A DNA stretch of 64,000 nt from Chamaea fasciata (lineage: Eukaryota > Chordata > Aves > Passeriformes > Sylviidae). The DNA is taken from positions 49,379,563 through 49,443,562 of the forward strand of contig JARCOQ010000005.1 in NCBI GenBank assembly GCA_029207755.1. Direction: 5' to 3'. Made by a program: the position numbers and the translations under genes. The notes under the pieces are model-generated. The model was not told where the DNA came from, made no database searches, and worked only from the letters and a program-made list of their open reading frames with translations. Positions 12,457 to 24,200 of this stretch are shown piece after piece (position 1 is the first letter of the stretch; each line of letters begins with the position of its first letter).

Positions 12457-12549
12457 CCCGCGCCTTCCGAGGGGGGCGGCCCCGCGCGGCCACGCCCCAC
12501 CTCCTCCTCCCCGTGGCCGGCGCGGGCACGCGCCCTCCGCCCGCCAGGG

Positions 12550-12567
12550 CACGTGCAGGGGCGGGGC
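12550..12567. promoter_or_regulatory. CACGTG E-box beside a GC box
   Basis: A perfect palindromic E-box CACGTG (12550-12555) is followed after 2 bp by GGGGCGGGGC (12558-12567), an Sp1-type GC box, about 300 bp upstream of the TEF ATG. TEF, DBP and HLF are known clock-output genes driven by CLOCK-BMAL1 through E-boxes, so this is a strong candidate for circadian control. Confidence 0.6.
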
Positions 12568-12624
12568 CCCAGTCGGTTCATTAGCATCCGGAGCCCCGCC
12601 CCCTCCTGCTCCTCCCGCGGGCGC

Positions 12625-12632
12625 TGCGTCAC
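12625..12632 (-). promoter_or_regulatory. Half-CRE-like site
   Basis: TGCGTCAC on the plus strand reads GTGACGCA on the minus strand, which contains the TGACG half-site of CREB/ATF factors. Weak evidence on its own, but it lies within the upstream promoter. Confidence 0.3.
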
Positions 12633-12899
12633 CGTCAGCAGCGCGGAGGCGGCAGCGCGCGCATGGGCAGCGGAGGAGCGCGCGCCTCCTTCGCGTCCAC
12701 GCTCCTGCTGTTCCCGCGGCCCGGCAGTGCCTGAGGGGGCCGCGACCGCCCGGGCGTCCGTGAGGGCCATTCCCGCAGCGCGACGCCTGCGAACTCCCTC
12801 CCCGCCCTTGCCCGGCGCCAGCACTCCAGCCCGCCCTTGCATGTCCTCGTTTAGGATCCCGAAATCAGCTTTCGCGCGTGCCCTGGATTTAATCTCCCT

Positions 12900-15800
12900 C
12901 CGCCCCACACGATGCCCGCAGCGGCGTGCCCTACATTACATGGGCAGGGAGAGACACTACACTGCAGTGCTGGCATGGGCGGGCTGCTGGGGGAAGGGAG
13001 GAAAGGCCGCCTTTCCAGATTGTCACGATCACAAGAAATTCTTGAGATTCTCCAAGCGGCCCCCTTGCTCTAGCAGCAGGGATGCCGTGCTGGGATTTAA
13101 GCTTCTGAACACACGAAGGGAGCAAATATTGCCAAGTTCGTTCCTGAGAGCACAGGTGGATACTGAGGAGCATCTCCCACGGAATTAATAAATTCACACA
13201 AGTGTCAGATGCTGCAGCGACAGGCTTCTCCTGTCAGCACTGGCTGCTCTTGCCTCGGCAGGATTGGCTGCAGCGAACCTACTACACAGTGCTGAAAGCC
13301 GGGAAAGGGAAGGGTGCGCTCCAATGGGATCGGCCTGTCTGCATCCAACAGAGCGGCGGGAGTGAGAGCATAGGCATTCCCACACGTGTCAGCAGAAAAA
13401 AGACGTCTTCCTCTCAGGTGCGCACTTGGGCATCTGCTTGGTTGAACTTCCCCACCACAAACCCCAGACATTTAATTCAACTGGCAAGGCACAGTTATGC
13501 CCCAGGAAAAGGAACAGATTTGAAGTCACACAGGGCAGGTGTTTTCTTCCACTGTCTTACTGCAATGAGGACCAGGGGACATCTCCACCTAGCCTGGGCA
13601 GATGTGGAGCTGCCCTACCCAGCAGCTACGTCTCTTGTGTGGGCTGGGAGGCCCAATCTGTTCCCTCCTTCACAGGGAACTGGTGAGACTCCAGATGCAA
13701 CTCCTGCACACATGCTGCCCAACGGGATGCTTGGAAAAGGACACCCTTTTCATATAGGCTGGAACAGCACAGGTTTATCAAGGCTGATAAATCCAGTTGC
13801 AAGAAGCAGGCAGAGCAGGTCATGTTCCATGCTCCAGGGCTACTACGTGCCCTCCACAGACTCCCGTCTGCCTTGCCAAGCTCAGCTGGCAGGAAGAAAA
13901 GGCACATGTGTGAAAGGGAGATGCCACTTCACAGAGGGTAATGAGACACAGATGTCAGACCACACACAGCAGAGGCAGCACACACAGCTTGGCAAGGGGC
14001 AGCAAGCCCACAGTGGTGCTTTTGTCTAGGAAACAACTACTGATAGGGGTAGATAGAGAACTCCACAAGCGAGGTCACAAAGGAGCAGCTTTTAGGCAAG
14101 TGGACACAGCCAAAGTGGGGGCAGGCTGCAAGCTTCCAATTCAGTTATGGCTTTCATGGTCATTTTGTTCCATTGTCGTCAACGCTGGTGGCCCTCAAGG
14201 AGGATGCTGTGTCTCAGTACTGTTACAACACTCCTTCAAGGAACAGGGTCTGCGCACATCACCCCTGCAGAGCTCAATGGCAGCTGCTCTGCTGGGTAAT
14301 GTCTGTATGAAGAGAGGTTATTAAAACCACTCAGCAGCTTTTACTCCCTTTGGATTGATCATGTTCTTCCTTCAGCACATTTCCACCCGTGCCCCACTGT
14401 GCCAAGGTTTCTTCTGTACCACAGGTTGTGACTTTTCTTGGAGAGGGTCTAGACCATACAGCGTTAACTGCTCTTCCCAAAGGCAGGAAGGAATTCCTGA
14501 GGAGCATTGCTGTGGATTGCCTCTCACATCACCCTGCTCCACCATTAGCACTCCCTGCCAGCTAGGAGGGAGGCTGCCCTGAGAGCTTTTCCTCACTGCC
14601 TCTGGGGATTAGGTGCTCAAGCAATTGCCAGCAGAAAGCAGGCAGTGTACCACAAGATGTGCCTTCTTGGTTAAGCTGGGATCTGCCTGGGATTTTTACA
14701 TTTGCTTTCACTCTGCAGCTGAGAAGGAAGAGTGGAGGACAATGAGATGTGAGGAATGCAGTAGCCTTGGCTGGTACTGCAGGGAGTCTTGTCAGCACCA
14801 GATGATACAGAACAGCCCAGTTCTGGGGTGCAGCAGGGAGGGAGGCAAGTGACAAGCAGCTCACTGCTGGGCAGAGGGTGTGAGGGGGAGATGTACAGCA
14901 AGCCCTACCGGGAGGTTTGAATAGCAGAATTTCAGAGAGAGGTCTGAGAGCTAGCAAATCCAGAGATGAGTGCTGTCTAAATATGGAGACCCAGGAGGAG
15001 AAAACTGAAGAGGGAAGAGGGCCATGATGGGAATGCTGGTCCAGAGAGAGAGGCAGCATAATAAAGACAGTTCTGAGGACTATGGGAAGTGATGTGGAGA
15101 GGCAGGGTGGTCCTGGAGGTGAGGAAGAAAGCTGTCACAAAACAGCACTCTCAGCTGCCAAATAAGTCACATTGAGTTAAGACTAAATTATTCTCTCTTC
15201 AAATCATTGATCTCACCTCTACCGCCTACTTTAAACAGATAGGTCTTGCCAGCACTCCTCCCTTGGATTAGTTGAATCCACTTGGCTGTGGAGAGCAGAA
15301 ATCCCAGAAAAGCAGCCAAACCCAGCTTAGCCACAGCAAGGCTCTGCACCACACGAGCCCTTGGCCTCCTCCCAGACAGTTCCACTTTCTACCTGGGTAC
15401 TGTCAGCTGGGAAAACATGCCCTGGTCCACACAAACAATGGGACTTCATATGGTGTGGTATTTAAACACACCTGTTAGTGGGCAGCGTCAGCCAAGAAGA
15501 GAGAGAGCTCACAGGAGGCAGCAGCAGAACTATGTGATAAAATGAGCCCCTTAGGAGCGGGGCAGTTCCCCTTGCCCTATTTCCCTTTCTCACAGGGAGC
15601 TGTGCATGTGCCATAGGGCCCACTGTATGACAGCAGGTGTAGGCAGCTACCTTTCCTGACACAAATGCTTTACTGTCACAGCAGCAGCCTTTTCTCCCAT
15701 TGACCCTGGAGCGAGACCAGGGTCCCTCTCCACACTGCGTGCCTGGCTTTTCTGTTCCTGCTGCCCCTCCACACTGCAGAGCTGCCTGGATATCCTGGTA

Positions 15801-18668
15801 GCAAATCCCTAGGGAAGAGCAAGCTCTGTGCTTGTTTGTTTCTGTGACCTTAACTCACTCATGCCCAGACATAGGCTCGTTGAGCTGAGGTGTTCCCACA
15901 CACCTGCCCAGCGCTCAGCAGCAACCGATAAAACATAACAACCAACAAGCAGCTTGTCAAGGGTGTGTAGCATCCTATCCAAAACCAGAGGGTACTCAAG
16001 CTGTGTCATGGGTGCTTGGAGCAGACTCAGCATTAGCAAAGCGATCAGTGCAGCATGAGCAAAGTGTTCAGCATAGCAAAACTCCAAACGAAATAACCTC
16101 CTGGGTCCTTTCCATTTTTTTTTTTTTAGGATGCTGCACAGAGAGTGAGAAAGCCTAGGGGTTCAGAAGTGCTCTTGCAAAGAAAATGCAGCATTTGTGT
16201 GTTCTCCACCCCAGCTTTTCACTAAAAAACAACTGCAGCATCAAACAAAGTTTGCACAGAGTCAGTCTGCCCCGCACAGGCTGGGCTCCCTGGACAGTCT
16301 GAGTCTGGGAAGAGGAAATGTCTGAAGGCTTAGTGGTTGTTAACCATAGGACAACAATGAATGGCAACCCTGGAAGTCGCTTCTATGTAAGCACGAAGAT
16401 TTGTGCCCAAGCTGTTTCTGTGCATGAATCTTTGAGGGTTTCCAAGAAGTAGCTGAGCAAAGAGATTAAAAGGATCAGGAGCTCAGCACTCTTGACTGAT
16501 TTTATAATCAATCCATTGCTGCTGTTTTTCCTCCTAGCTGCACAACATGCACAGTGCCAGAACTCCCTGTCTGACTTGGACACTTCGGGGAAACACACCC
16601 ATGAAGGGCTTGCAGCAAACAAGATCTGCCCCTTTCTCACCTTGCAACTGAAGGAAGGGAAGGAGAAATCAAAACAGAACCCCCAGTACATATTTCCTCA
16701 ATCCTACCTGTCATCTTGTTGGTCCAGGGCAAGGAATACTCCAGTAGGGACTTCAGGACTTCTGGAAAGTCCAGGGCAGTGGGGCCCCCAGGGGTTTTGC
16801 AGCTTGACATGTCCTGTCCTGGGACTGTGCCAGCAGGGCTAAGGGAGGGCCAAGTACCTGGCCACCAGCGTTACACCCCACTCTCCTGCGTGTTGTGAGA
16901 CAGGCTCGGAGGCACCCGGAGCAGATCTGCCGAACTACTCCGGCTGAGAAAAAACAAGGAGGAAGGGAAGCAGCCTGGCAGAGATTCAGCTGGCCCAGCT
17001 GCCTTCACCTCCCCCTCTCCCCCTCTGAAGTGGCCAATTGTAGAAATAGCTTGCAGCTTTGCAGGGCTGGGCCGGGCGCTTGGCCAGCGTGGTTTTACAG
17101 GGACTCTCCCAGCCAATCCGGCAGCGAAGAACTGGGCCAGTTATCTAACTTTGCAAAGGCAGCGCCCTTTTCCTTCCCAAGGTGTTATAACAAATACATG
17201 TGTCTGAAGGGGAAAAAAAGCAAGTGTGTGCTGTCAGGGGTACACGTCGGCTGCAAACACTACAGGAGAGGTATCCTCTGACGAGTTCTTGGGAGACTCT
17301 GAGGAGCTCCAAGCTGTGCAGGCTGCTACAGGGAGATACACATGCTGTCTGCATCTGCCTGCTAACTTTTTAGCTGAGATGAAGATAGTGACATTATTTG
17401 TATGTTATGCAACAATTACTGTGTGTCCCTACCAAATTAATACTGATAATAGTACAAGGTTTCTTTCTTATAAAGCGTGCAGCATCTCCAAAATACAGGA
17501 TTTTTCTTCTTAACTGGCACAGAATTTTATCAGAAAGCAAGCAACCTCCTCTCAGAGCAGTGATGTACGGGAAGAGAGTTCATGAACCCTGCAAATACCC
17601 TGGTAACAGCTGGTTAAGTAAGATCTTGAGCACACAAAGCCCCTCCTCTCCTGTCAGTGAAATTTTTAGCATGGAGAAAAAGGACTGGAGACAGGAGGAT
17701 AAAGGTCTGATCTTTTTTTTTCAGAACCTGGCGTGGGAAGTAGCATCTTACATGTACTGTGGTCTTTTCTTTTGCTGAGTGTGGTATTTCAACAGGAGTG
17801 CCTTTATTTCTCAGTTTGTTCCTGTCTGGTTTGCCAGGCTCAGCTTGACAGTGCCAGTGTGAGTCGGTAGAAACCAGGTATTCCAACACTGGTCTGTGAG
17901 CCACAGCAACTGGACACAGCCCAGCAAAACCATGCATAGTGTTTGGTTCCATAAGGAAATACATTTGACTTAACCCAATAGAAATCAAAAAGAAAGAATT
18001 ACCAGCCAGGTTGGGTGGTTGAGAATTTCAGTTTAGCTGGAGAAGCCTCGTGATCTAGATCCCAATCTAATCAGGCTCAAAAACCACACAATAGTTTGTT
18101 TAGTAGAATTTGTAATTATAATACAACCTTTTCAGATGTTGAGCCAGTCATAACCATCAGTGGTGAAGCCATTCAGGGAGAACAGTCCCATACTAACCCT
18201 GGGCTGTTACAGTGTTCTCCACCCACCCAAAGCTGGAGCCATCAGAGTCTGCAGATGGTCAGTGTATTCTGGCTCCTGTGAGCAAGAGACATGATCACAT
18301 CTCTCCCTGGAGCTCAGCCTACCAGCCAGGAGATCCATGTCCTTTCCTGAAATATTCCAGTCCGTTCTGAAAGACTGGAGTCATTCAGTCATTCCAGGCA
18401 TCACCAATGTTTGGGACAACTACTGTCATATATGCCTAGTTTTGCTTCTTATCACAGTCTGGCAAGGGAAAGTGACTTGGAACATGGTAGCTGTCCAGTG
18501 CCAGGTGCAGCTGGACCCCCTGGTTTTGTCCCAGGCTCAAACTTGTTATGAAAGTTGAACAAACATCTGACCACGTGTCTGGAGGGACCCAAGAACTTCA
18601 CAACAGCTGCTGCAGCAACTGACTGACATTTATGGCTTTAGGAGACCAAGATATTAATTCAGAGAAAA
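12900..18668. other. Intergenic region upstream of TEF
   Basis: Between the TEF CpG island and a CR1 scrap at 18669. Moderate GC, apparently single-copy. Several long open frames exist (for example 13202-14029, 275 codons), but they start at GTG or TTG, have no family signature and no obvious splice context. I see no gene here; TEF enhancers may lie in it but cannot be recognised by eye. Confidence 0.6.
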
Positions 18669-18724
18669 TTCATAGAATCATGGAATGGTTCTGGTTGGAA
18701 AGTACCTTAAAGATCATCTAGATT
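18669..18724 (-). mobile_element. CR1 LINE 3'-end fragment
   Basis: About 56 bp match the 3' end of avian CR1 read in reverse: CATAGAATCATGGAATGG, then a TTGGAAAG..ACCTTAAAGATCATCTAG-type segment. Very short and truncated. Confidence 0.8.
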
Positions 18725-20378
18725 GTCACTTAGCAGTTTGAATTATTAGCCTGCAATGGACATCTCTAAGTTTTTGTCTAGAGATTTGAGAGCAACAAAA
18801 TACACATCTCATCTGGCGTTTGCCATGTCCACGAAGTCTCCTACCAACATTGTATGTCCCTCTTGATTCAGAATCCCTGAACAATGAGCTCCTGCCCACA
18901 AGAGCTTGGGTAACATCACTAGCTGGATGCATCACCACCACCCTGTCTTCAAGCCTCAGGGAATCAGAAACTATACTATTAAGTAGAGTCATAGCAGTAG
19001 GGAATTTCTGACTGCTGCTCCCATGTCCCTGCCACGGAGAGCAGAGCATTTGAGCTGCTTTAGTGAATGAAGTTGAAATGTCCCTGGAAAGATGCAGGCC
19101 TGGCCACAGATTGCATCACTTGTGCTGGCTGCACTGTTGTCAGATCAGACATGTTTTTATTGGTTTTTTGATCCCATTTTAGGGGAGGTGCTGGCAGCTC
19201 TGCTCCAGCTGTCACTCAGAAGCCCAGTCAGCCCTTAACAGCACATTTTCTCACAGACTCAACCAGTCATAGTCAACTTATACTGGTCCTAAGTGGATAG
19301 CACACAAAAGGAGGCACCTAATGTGATGGAAAAGGCCAAACTCCGGGAACGCCAATTTAACTGGCAGAGACCAGGGCTAACTTCACTGTATTTTCTGCAG
19401 GTCTCTTGTGGCAGCTACCCACACCACCCAGCTGTGGTGGCTGAACCTCTTGGAACATTTGCCCAAGGAGTGTGTTCAGCAGTCTTGAGGAGAGGATTGT
19501 GGGTCCCTCAACATTTGTCTTGGTCCATACTCTCCCTCCTTTTACATTTTTATTTGAAAGAGTTGTTCTTTTTTAAGCAACCAATCCTTGTACTTTCCCC
19601 TGACCCCTTTGCCTTTCTGCAGTGCTCAGGTGCTTCTGCTGGCACCAGAGCATGTAAATGTCTCTTTTGAAACCTCTAATTGTACTCCTGTCTCTAATGG
19701 GACCTCTCTAGAGAGGTGTGCCATCAGGTCCAAAGTGAACTGTAGAGCAACACTGCTGAGGTGTTACTCATAGGTACAGCCTTGCTGACAGTTTGAGACC
19801 CTGAAGAATCTTTTCAGACATTCAGACCTCTGATACAACCCTGCTCATTACAAGGAGCTGGGGAAGGGGGTTCGCTGTGCATGTCTCCAAGTTGCCATCT
19901 TTCCCTAAGCCCCATTCCCTTAACTCCTCCACAGGCCACTTTCACAACCCTTCTGGAGCAGCCTTTCCCCTGTTTCTGCTTCTGCTAGTGTCTTGCAGCC
20001 ACCCTCAGACCCAAAACAAGATCCAGCGGCACACTTGTGTACCTTCTCAGTCAGAAACTCCTGCAGATTATTGCTGTGGGTCTTGTCCTTGGTAGTGACA
20101 CCTGGCTGCTCATTGATTTATGAGGCCACCACTACAAAAGGGAATTTAATTGTTTCTCAGGTGTGTCTGAAAGCACAGCTGATGGGGAACCCAGCAGCAG
20201 CAATGACATTTGACCAAAGAAAGGCATTAGTGGTTATTATTACTAATTGTTGTTATCTCAGCTTCCTCCAATAAGGTGCAAGGTTGGCTTGGTAATCTAA
20301 TGGAATGGGCCCTCTTAGAAAATAAAAACTTTTTGTCTGATTTTTTAAGGACAAAAAGCTTATGCAACACTATTATGT
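18725..20378. other. Intergenic, nothing recognised
   Basis: Unique-looking sequence with no gene, splice-consistent exon or repeat that I can name. It ends at a tetranucleotide microsatellite. Confidence 0.55.
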
Positions 20379-20435
20379 ATCCATCCATCCATCCATCCAT
20401 CCATCCATCCATCCATCCATCCATCCATCCATCCA
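20379..20435 (+). repeat. (ATCC)n microsatellite
   Basis: About 14 uninterrupted copies of a 4-bp ATCC/TCCA unit, 57 bp in all. Likely length-polymorphic. Confidence 0.97.
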
Positions 20436-20515
20436 CCCCCAGAGCATGCTACCCACCTGGCAAAGGGATAGATACATTTAAATATCTTATTCTGTTTGAA
20501 AGATATGCTAGGAAG

Positions 20516-20520
20516 AGGAG
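20516..20520 (+). repeat. Target-site duplication, left copy (AGGAG)
   Basis: Five bases directly before the LTR terminus, identical to 21284-21288 after the other terminus. Confidence 0.85.
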
Positions 20521-21283
20521 TGTCTTGTTTTGGAAAGACAGGTGTCCACCAGGGAAAGCCAGAGCCTCCCTTGGAATGGAGAATGTAAACCCCCTCCCTC
20601 CAAATTATTATAATTTTGAAGTTAAGGGGCTTTCAGGCAAATATATGGGAATAGGTATAACAGTTCTTTCCTAGGAATATTAAAAATGAAACGGTAGTAG
20701 TACAGAAATAGCAAACAAACAAATAAAGAAAACACTGACAGTCAGACTACAGCCTGACACCCCGTTGGTCAGGATGTTAGTAGCAGTCCAGCTAAGTCCT
20801 CCTGGTGTGACAGATGTGGTTCTGTTGGAGCAGAGATGATCCTGTAGAAGGGTGTAGTTTTCCTCTGAAGGTCCATTGGTTGTGAGATGGGTCCAGTCTT
20901 CCCCTTGAAATCCAGTGGAAACAGGGTGTCCTGGTGTTCTGAATATCATATTTTATCCAGGTAGGAATGCTTGGCTCCTCCCACTGGGTGCAGCATCTCA
21001 CAATGGGATGATGTAATTTTATCAGTCATGCAGTGAGCCTCAATGGCCCATTAACAGAAGATATCCCCCTGGAGGGAGGACGGGTTGTGGAAGAGATAAG
21101 GAAGATTGCCCCACCTGGTTTTAACAGCTGGCCCACTAACAGAAGACACCTGCCCCCTCCCCACCATGTAGTAATGAGGAATGGGTCATAGAAGAGAGAA
21201 ACAAAAACACCTCCCCAACCGGTTTCAACAGATGGCAATAGAATACATACTTTTGGTTACATCTTGCATTGCAGCCCAAGACA
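20521..21283 (-). mobile_element. Solo LTR of an avian endogenous retrovirus, 763 bp, with 5-bp target duplication
   Basis: In minus orientation the element starts TGTCTTGGG at 21283 and ends CAAGACA at 20521, so the termini are TG...CA with short inverted repeats. The identical 5-mer AGGAG flanks it at 20516-20520 and 21284-21288, a textbook retroviral target-site duplication. No internal gag-pol-env sequence is present, so this is a solo LTR left by recombination. From memory its sequence resembles a family common in songbird genomes; the family name is not assigned. Confidence 0.88.
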
Positions 21284-21288
21284 AGGAG
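21284..21288 (+). repeat. Target-site duplication, right copy (AGGAG)
   Basis: Five bases directly after the LTR terminus at 21283, identical to 20516-20520. Confidence 0.85.
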
Positions 21289-24200
21289 ACTCAAATTAAT
21301 GTCTCCCCACAGATAAAACCTGCTGTTATGTGTTCTGTGTGATCTGGGGCCCGTTGACAGTGACAAGGGACAGGCAGAAGCCAGCAGTACTGAAGGGACT
21401 TTGTGGTGACATACAAGATGACACTCCTCTGAAGTGCATCTGGAAAAAGGGATAAAAATGTGTAGAAACCTCTAAGAGATTTGCAAATTCTGCTGTTTCT
21501 GAAGCAGGAGTATTTTCCTTTTTTTTCTCCATTTCTTTCAGTCACCCAAGACAATTCACATAGGCAGGGTAGCCATTACTTGGAAATTTCCACACCTCCT
21601 CACATGAGACATCTTCTGTTGCACATCCCACAAATCAAGTCTATTCCTCAGTCCACGTGGAGGGTCCAGGCCCACCTGTAGGGTTTGATTCTCACACCAA
21701 ACCCAGCTTGGTAAGTGGTTACCTCTTTCTTTTATCCAAGCAAACCCTTTGCCAGAGGTCAATCACTGCCTCTTTACAGATATCTGTACAATTTTTTGCT
21801 CTTGTACTAGTTTCTAGGACAATTGTACATTCCCCTTACAGCTTCCAGACTTAACTATTTATTTGTGTGGTGCATTTGGCTTGGTAGGGATCTCACCTTG
21901 GCAGAGTTCTGCAGACTGAGTTTCACCATGGCTGTTCTGAAAGGACACTTGCACCACATCCCAGAAACTTGTCTTCTTCTGGGTTGAGATGCTGCTAGTG
22001 CCAACAGTCATCCATGGAGCTGCAGGGATACCCAGAACAGCAGCAGCAGGGAAGGCTGTGGCCAGACCACAGGGGTGTCAGCATCCACAGCAGATTACTT
22101 TGAAGAAAAGGAGGTGAGAAAAGGAGTGATGAAGCCAGCATGGGAGGGTAGACAGATAAGGGAAAAGTGGGATGAGGGCTCTGTATCGGCTAAAGACCCT
22201 GCCTGGTGCCTGCAACATGGGCATGCAACCCTTTGGGTACTTTTGATGGTAGCAACATGTGACACAAATGCAGGCTTGATGAGGCCTCACTCCTCAGAGC
22301 TCCCTTCCTACCTCTGAAAGGGCTTCTTTTCCTGGCAAGGCATGGCATGCATACACATGCCTTTGTATGTGTACATATGTGCCTGCCTATCTCCCTGTGT
22401 GGAGGAGCAGAGCTGGGATCTCCCAACCAAGCAGTGAACCTCAGTGGAAGGAAGTGCCTGCACCTCCCGCCTGAGGCAAAAGAATTTCTAAAAACTAATT
22501 CCCCAAAAGGAGTGCCAAAAAGTTAATGAGCTTTGCTTCCCCACCACCCCCATCAAGACATCTCCCCCTTCTTGGGGTGCTCACATGGCAGCTCTGCTTC
22601 TCTGCACATGGCCTTCCCTTGTGAGGTGCCATTTGCCAGAGAACTAGGTGCTAGACAGGGAGAAAATGTGAGAAGGGGCCTTGGGATCACCAGAAGTTGT
22701 ACTGTCCTGGGCAGGAAGGACACCTAGAGCTCCTTTTTGCATTTCCCTGCTCTGAAAACACTCACGCAGCCTGGGCAGAGACAGCTTTGGGAGCTCTTGG
22801 AACAAGCCTTGGCAGGAGGCAGAGTCCAGGAGGTGCCAAGAGCAGCAATAAACCAAGGAGTTGAAAGCAGGATGGGGAAATCCAATGCCAGTGATGTTGT
22901 GCCATGGTAGATCATTAGGTGGGACAGCAAGAGACACATTCCTGTGGCTGCTTCCCTCTCAAAACCAGGGCTGTCTGTAAGGACCTGGGCTGTCTGTCAG
23001 CCATCTCTTCCTACTCACACCTGCTAAGGATAACATGATCCCTAGCAAGAGCAGGGATCCTGCAGCATCGTAGCACAAGAGGTCTGAGCTTGATGGAAAG
23101 ATGCAGGAGTCAGCTGAGTGTGGGGAAGGCATGTGGTCTGAAAGAAAACAAATTACCCTTAAAACAGCATGGACAGTTTGGCTGCCGCTGATACCCCAAA
23201 ACCAAGACATGAATGGTCTTGAACAGGAGAAACTCCAGACTGCCTAGAGCTTCTTTTGAAACGCTGCCCCTGTATTGAATCCCCACCACAGCTCCCAGGG
23301 GCAATGCCCAGCTGTGTTGCAGTTATTCTCAAGCAATTTTGCTGAGGAAAACTGAGGCCATCTCACTCCCATGGAAGCAGGACTTTCCCTCTCTGTCTCA
23401 GAGCTTTGCTGAGGTACAGATGGGGGCGTGCCTTGGTATTCAATTACCAAAATGATGCATCTCTTCATCCTTCTCAACCATCTGCCTGGAGGGCTGCAGC
23501 ACTATTGGAAGCCCACAGCTAAGGCAGACATAGGAAATCCACTGAGAACAGAGGAAATATGCCAAAGAGCACCTCCAGAGCCGAGTGTTTTTCCAGTTCA
23601 AAGCAAGCCAAATCTACTCTGGCATCTAGGTTTAGAGATTTCTATCCCACCCCTGTGTAAATGTAATTTTTTTGAGGATTAATCCAGATGGTTATGAATG
23701 ACCCTATTTACTGGGTCTCTGCTATGTCTGTGCCTCCTAAGGCTCTCTGGAAAAGTAGTAGTTTTCTGGGGCACAGATATTCATAAGATAAACTGCAGAG
23801 ACAAGCATCACTGAAAGGGGCAATCTTGGGAGCTGCCAGGGACAGGACTGTTTTGGTGGGAAATGAGTCGGCTGGAGCTGTCATCTGCTCTGGTCCCTGC
23901 TCGTCTTTGCTGCACCTGGATGTGTTTTCAGGAAACACCACTCCTGTCCCAGTAGCACCAGGACACACTGCTCTTGCCTGGTGGGGGAACCACAGAGAAA
24001 CAGGAGGTGACAGGTGGGAAGGGAGAGAGGTTATGTGGAATGGACAGGTCCTGTCCTGTCCACTCCCATCCTGGGGAGAAAGGGATGAGGCTGAGTGAGA
24101 CATGGATCAGCTCCTGACCAGAGCCTGCAGCTTTCCAGGAAGCCCCAAGAGCTGTGTGTCCACAGGACCTCTGCCCAGAGCCATCCCATAGCACCCAACA

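Larger units (their letters stand above)
11700..12900. promoter_or_regulatory. CpG island with TEF promoter and first exon
   Basis: Composition changes sharply from AT-rich intron to very GC- and CpG-rich sequence here, then falls back after about 12.9 kb. The island covers TEF coding exon 1 (12077-12248), the start of intron 1 and the upstream promoter. Several long frames on both strands inside it are GC artefacts. There is no obvious TATA box close to the start, as expected for a CpG-island promoter. Confidence 0.88.

Noticed and set aside
12406..13188. 260-codon plus-strand frame in the CpG island
   Set aside because: Composition is Arg/Pro/Ala-rich as expected from GC-rich non-coding DNA; it runs antisense to the TEF promoter with no family match.
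13202..14029. 275-codon open frame on the plus strand upstream of TEF
   Set aside because: It opens at GTG and not ATG, has no domain, repeat or family signature, and lies in moderately GC-rich DNA where long frames occur by chance.
16492..16842. Plus-strand frame with a signal-peptide-like hydrophobic start
   Set aside because: The initiating codon is TTG, there is no ATG or plausible splice structure, and no conserved cysteine pattern or family follows.
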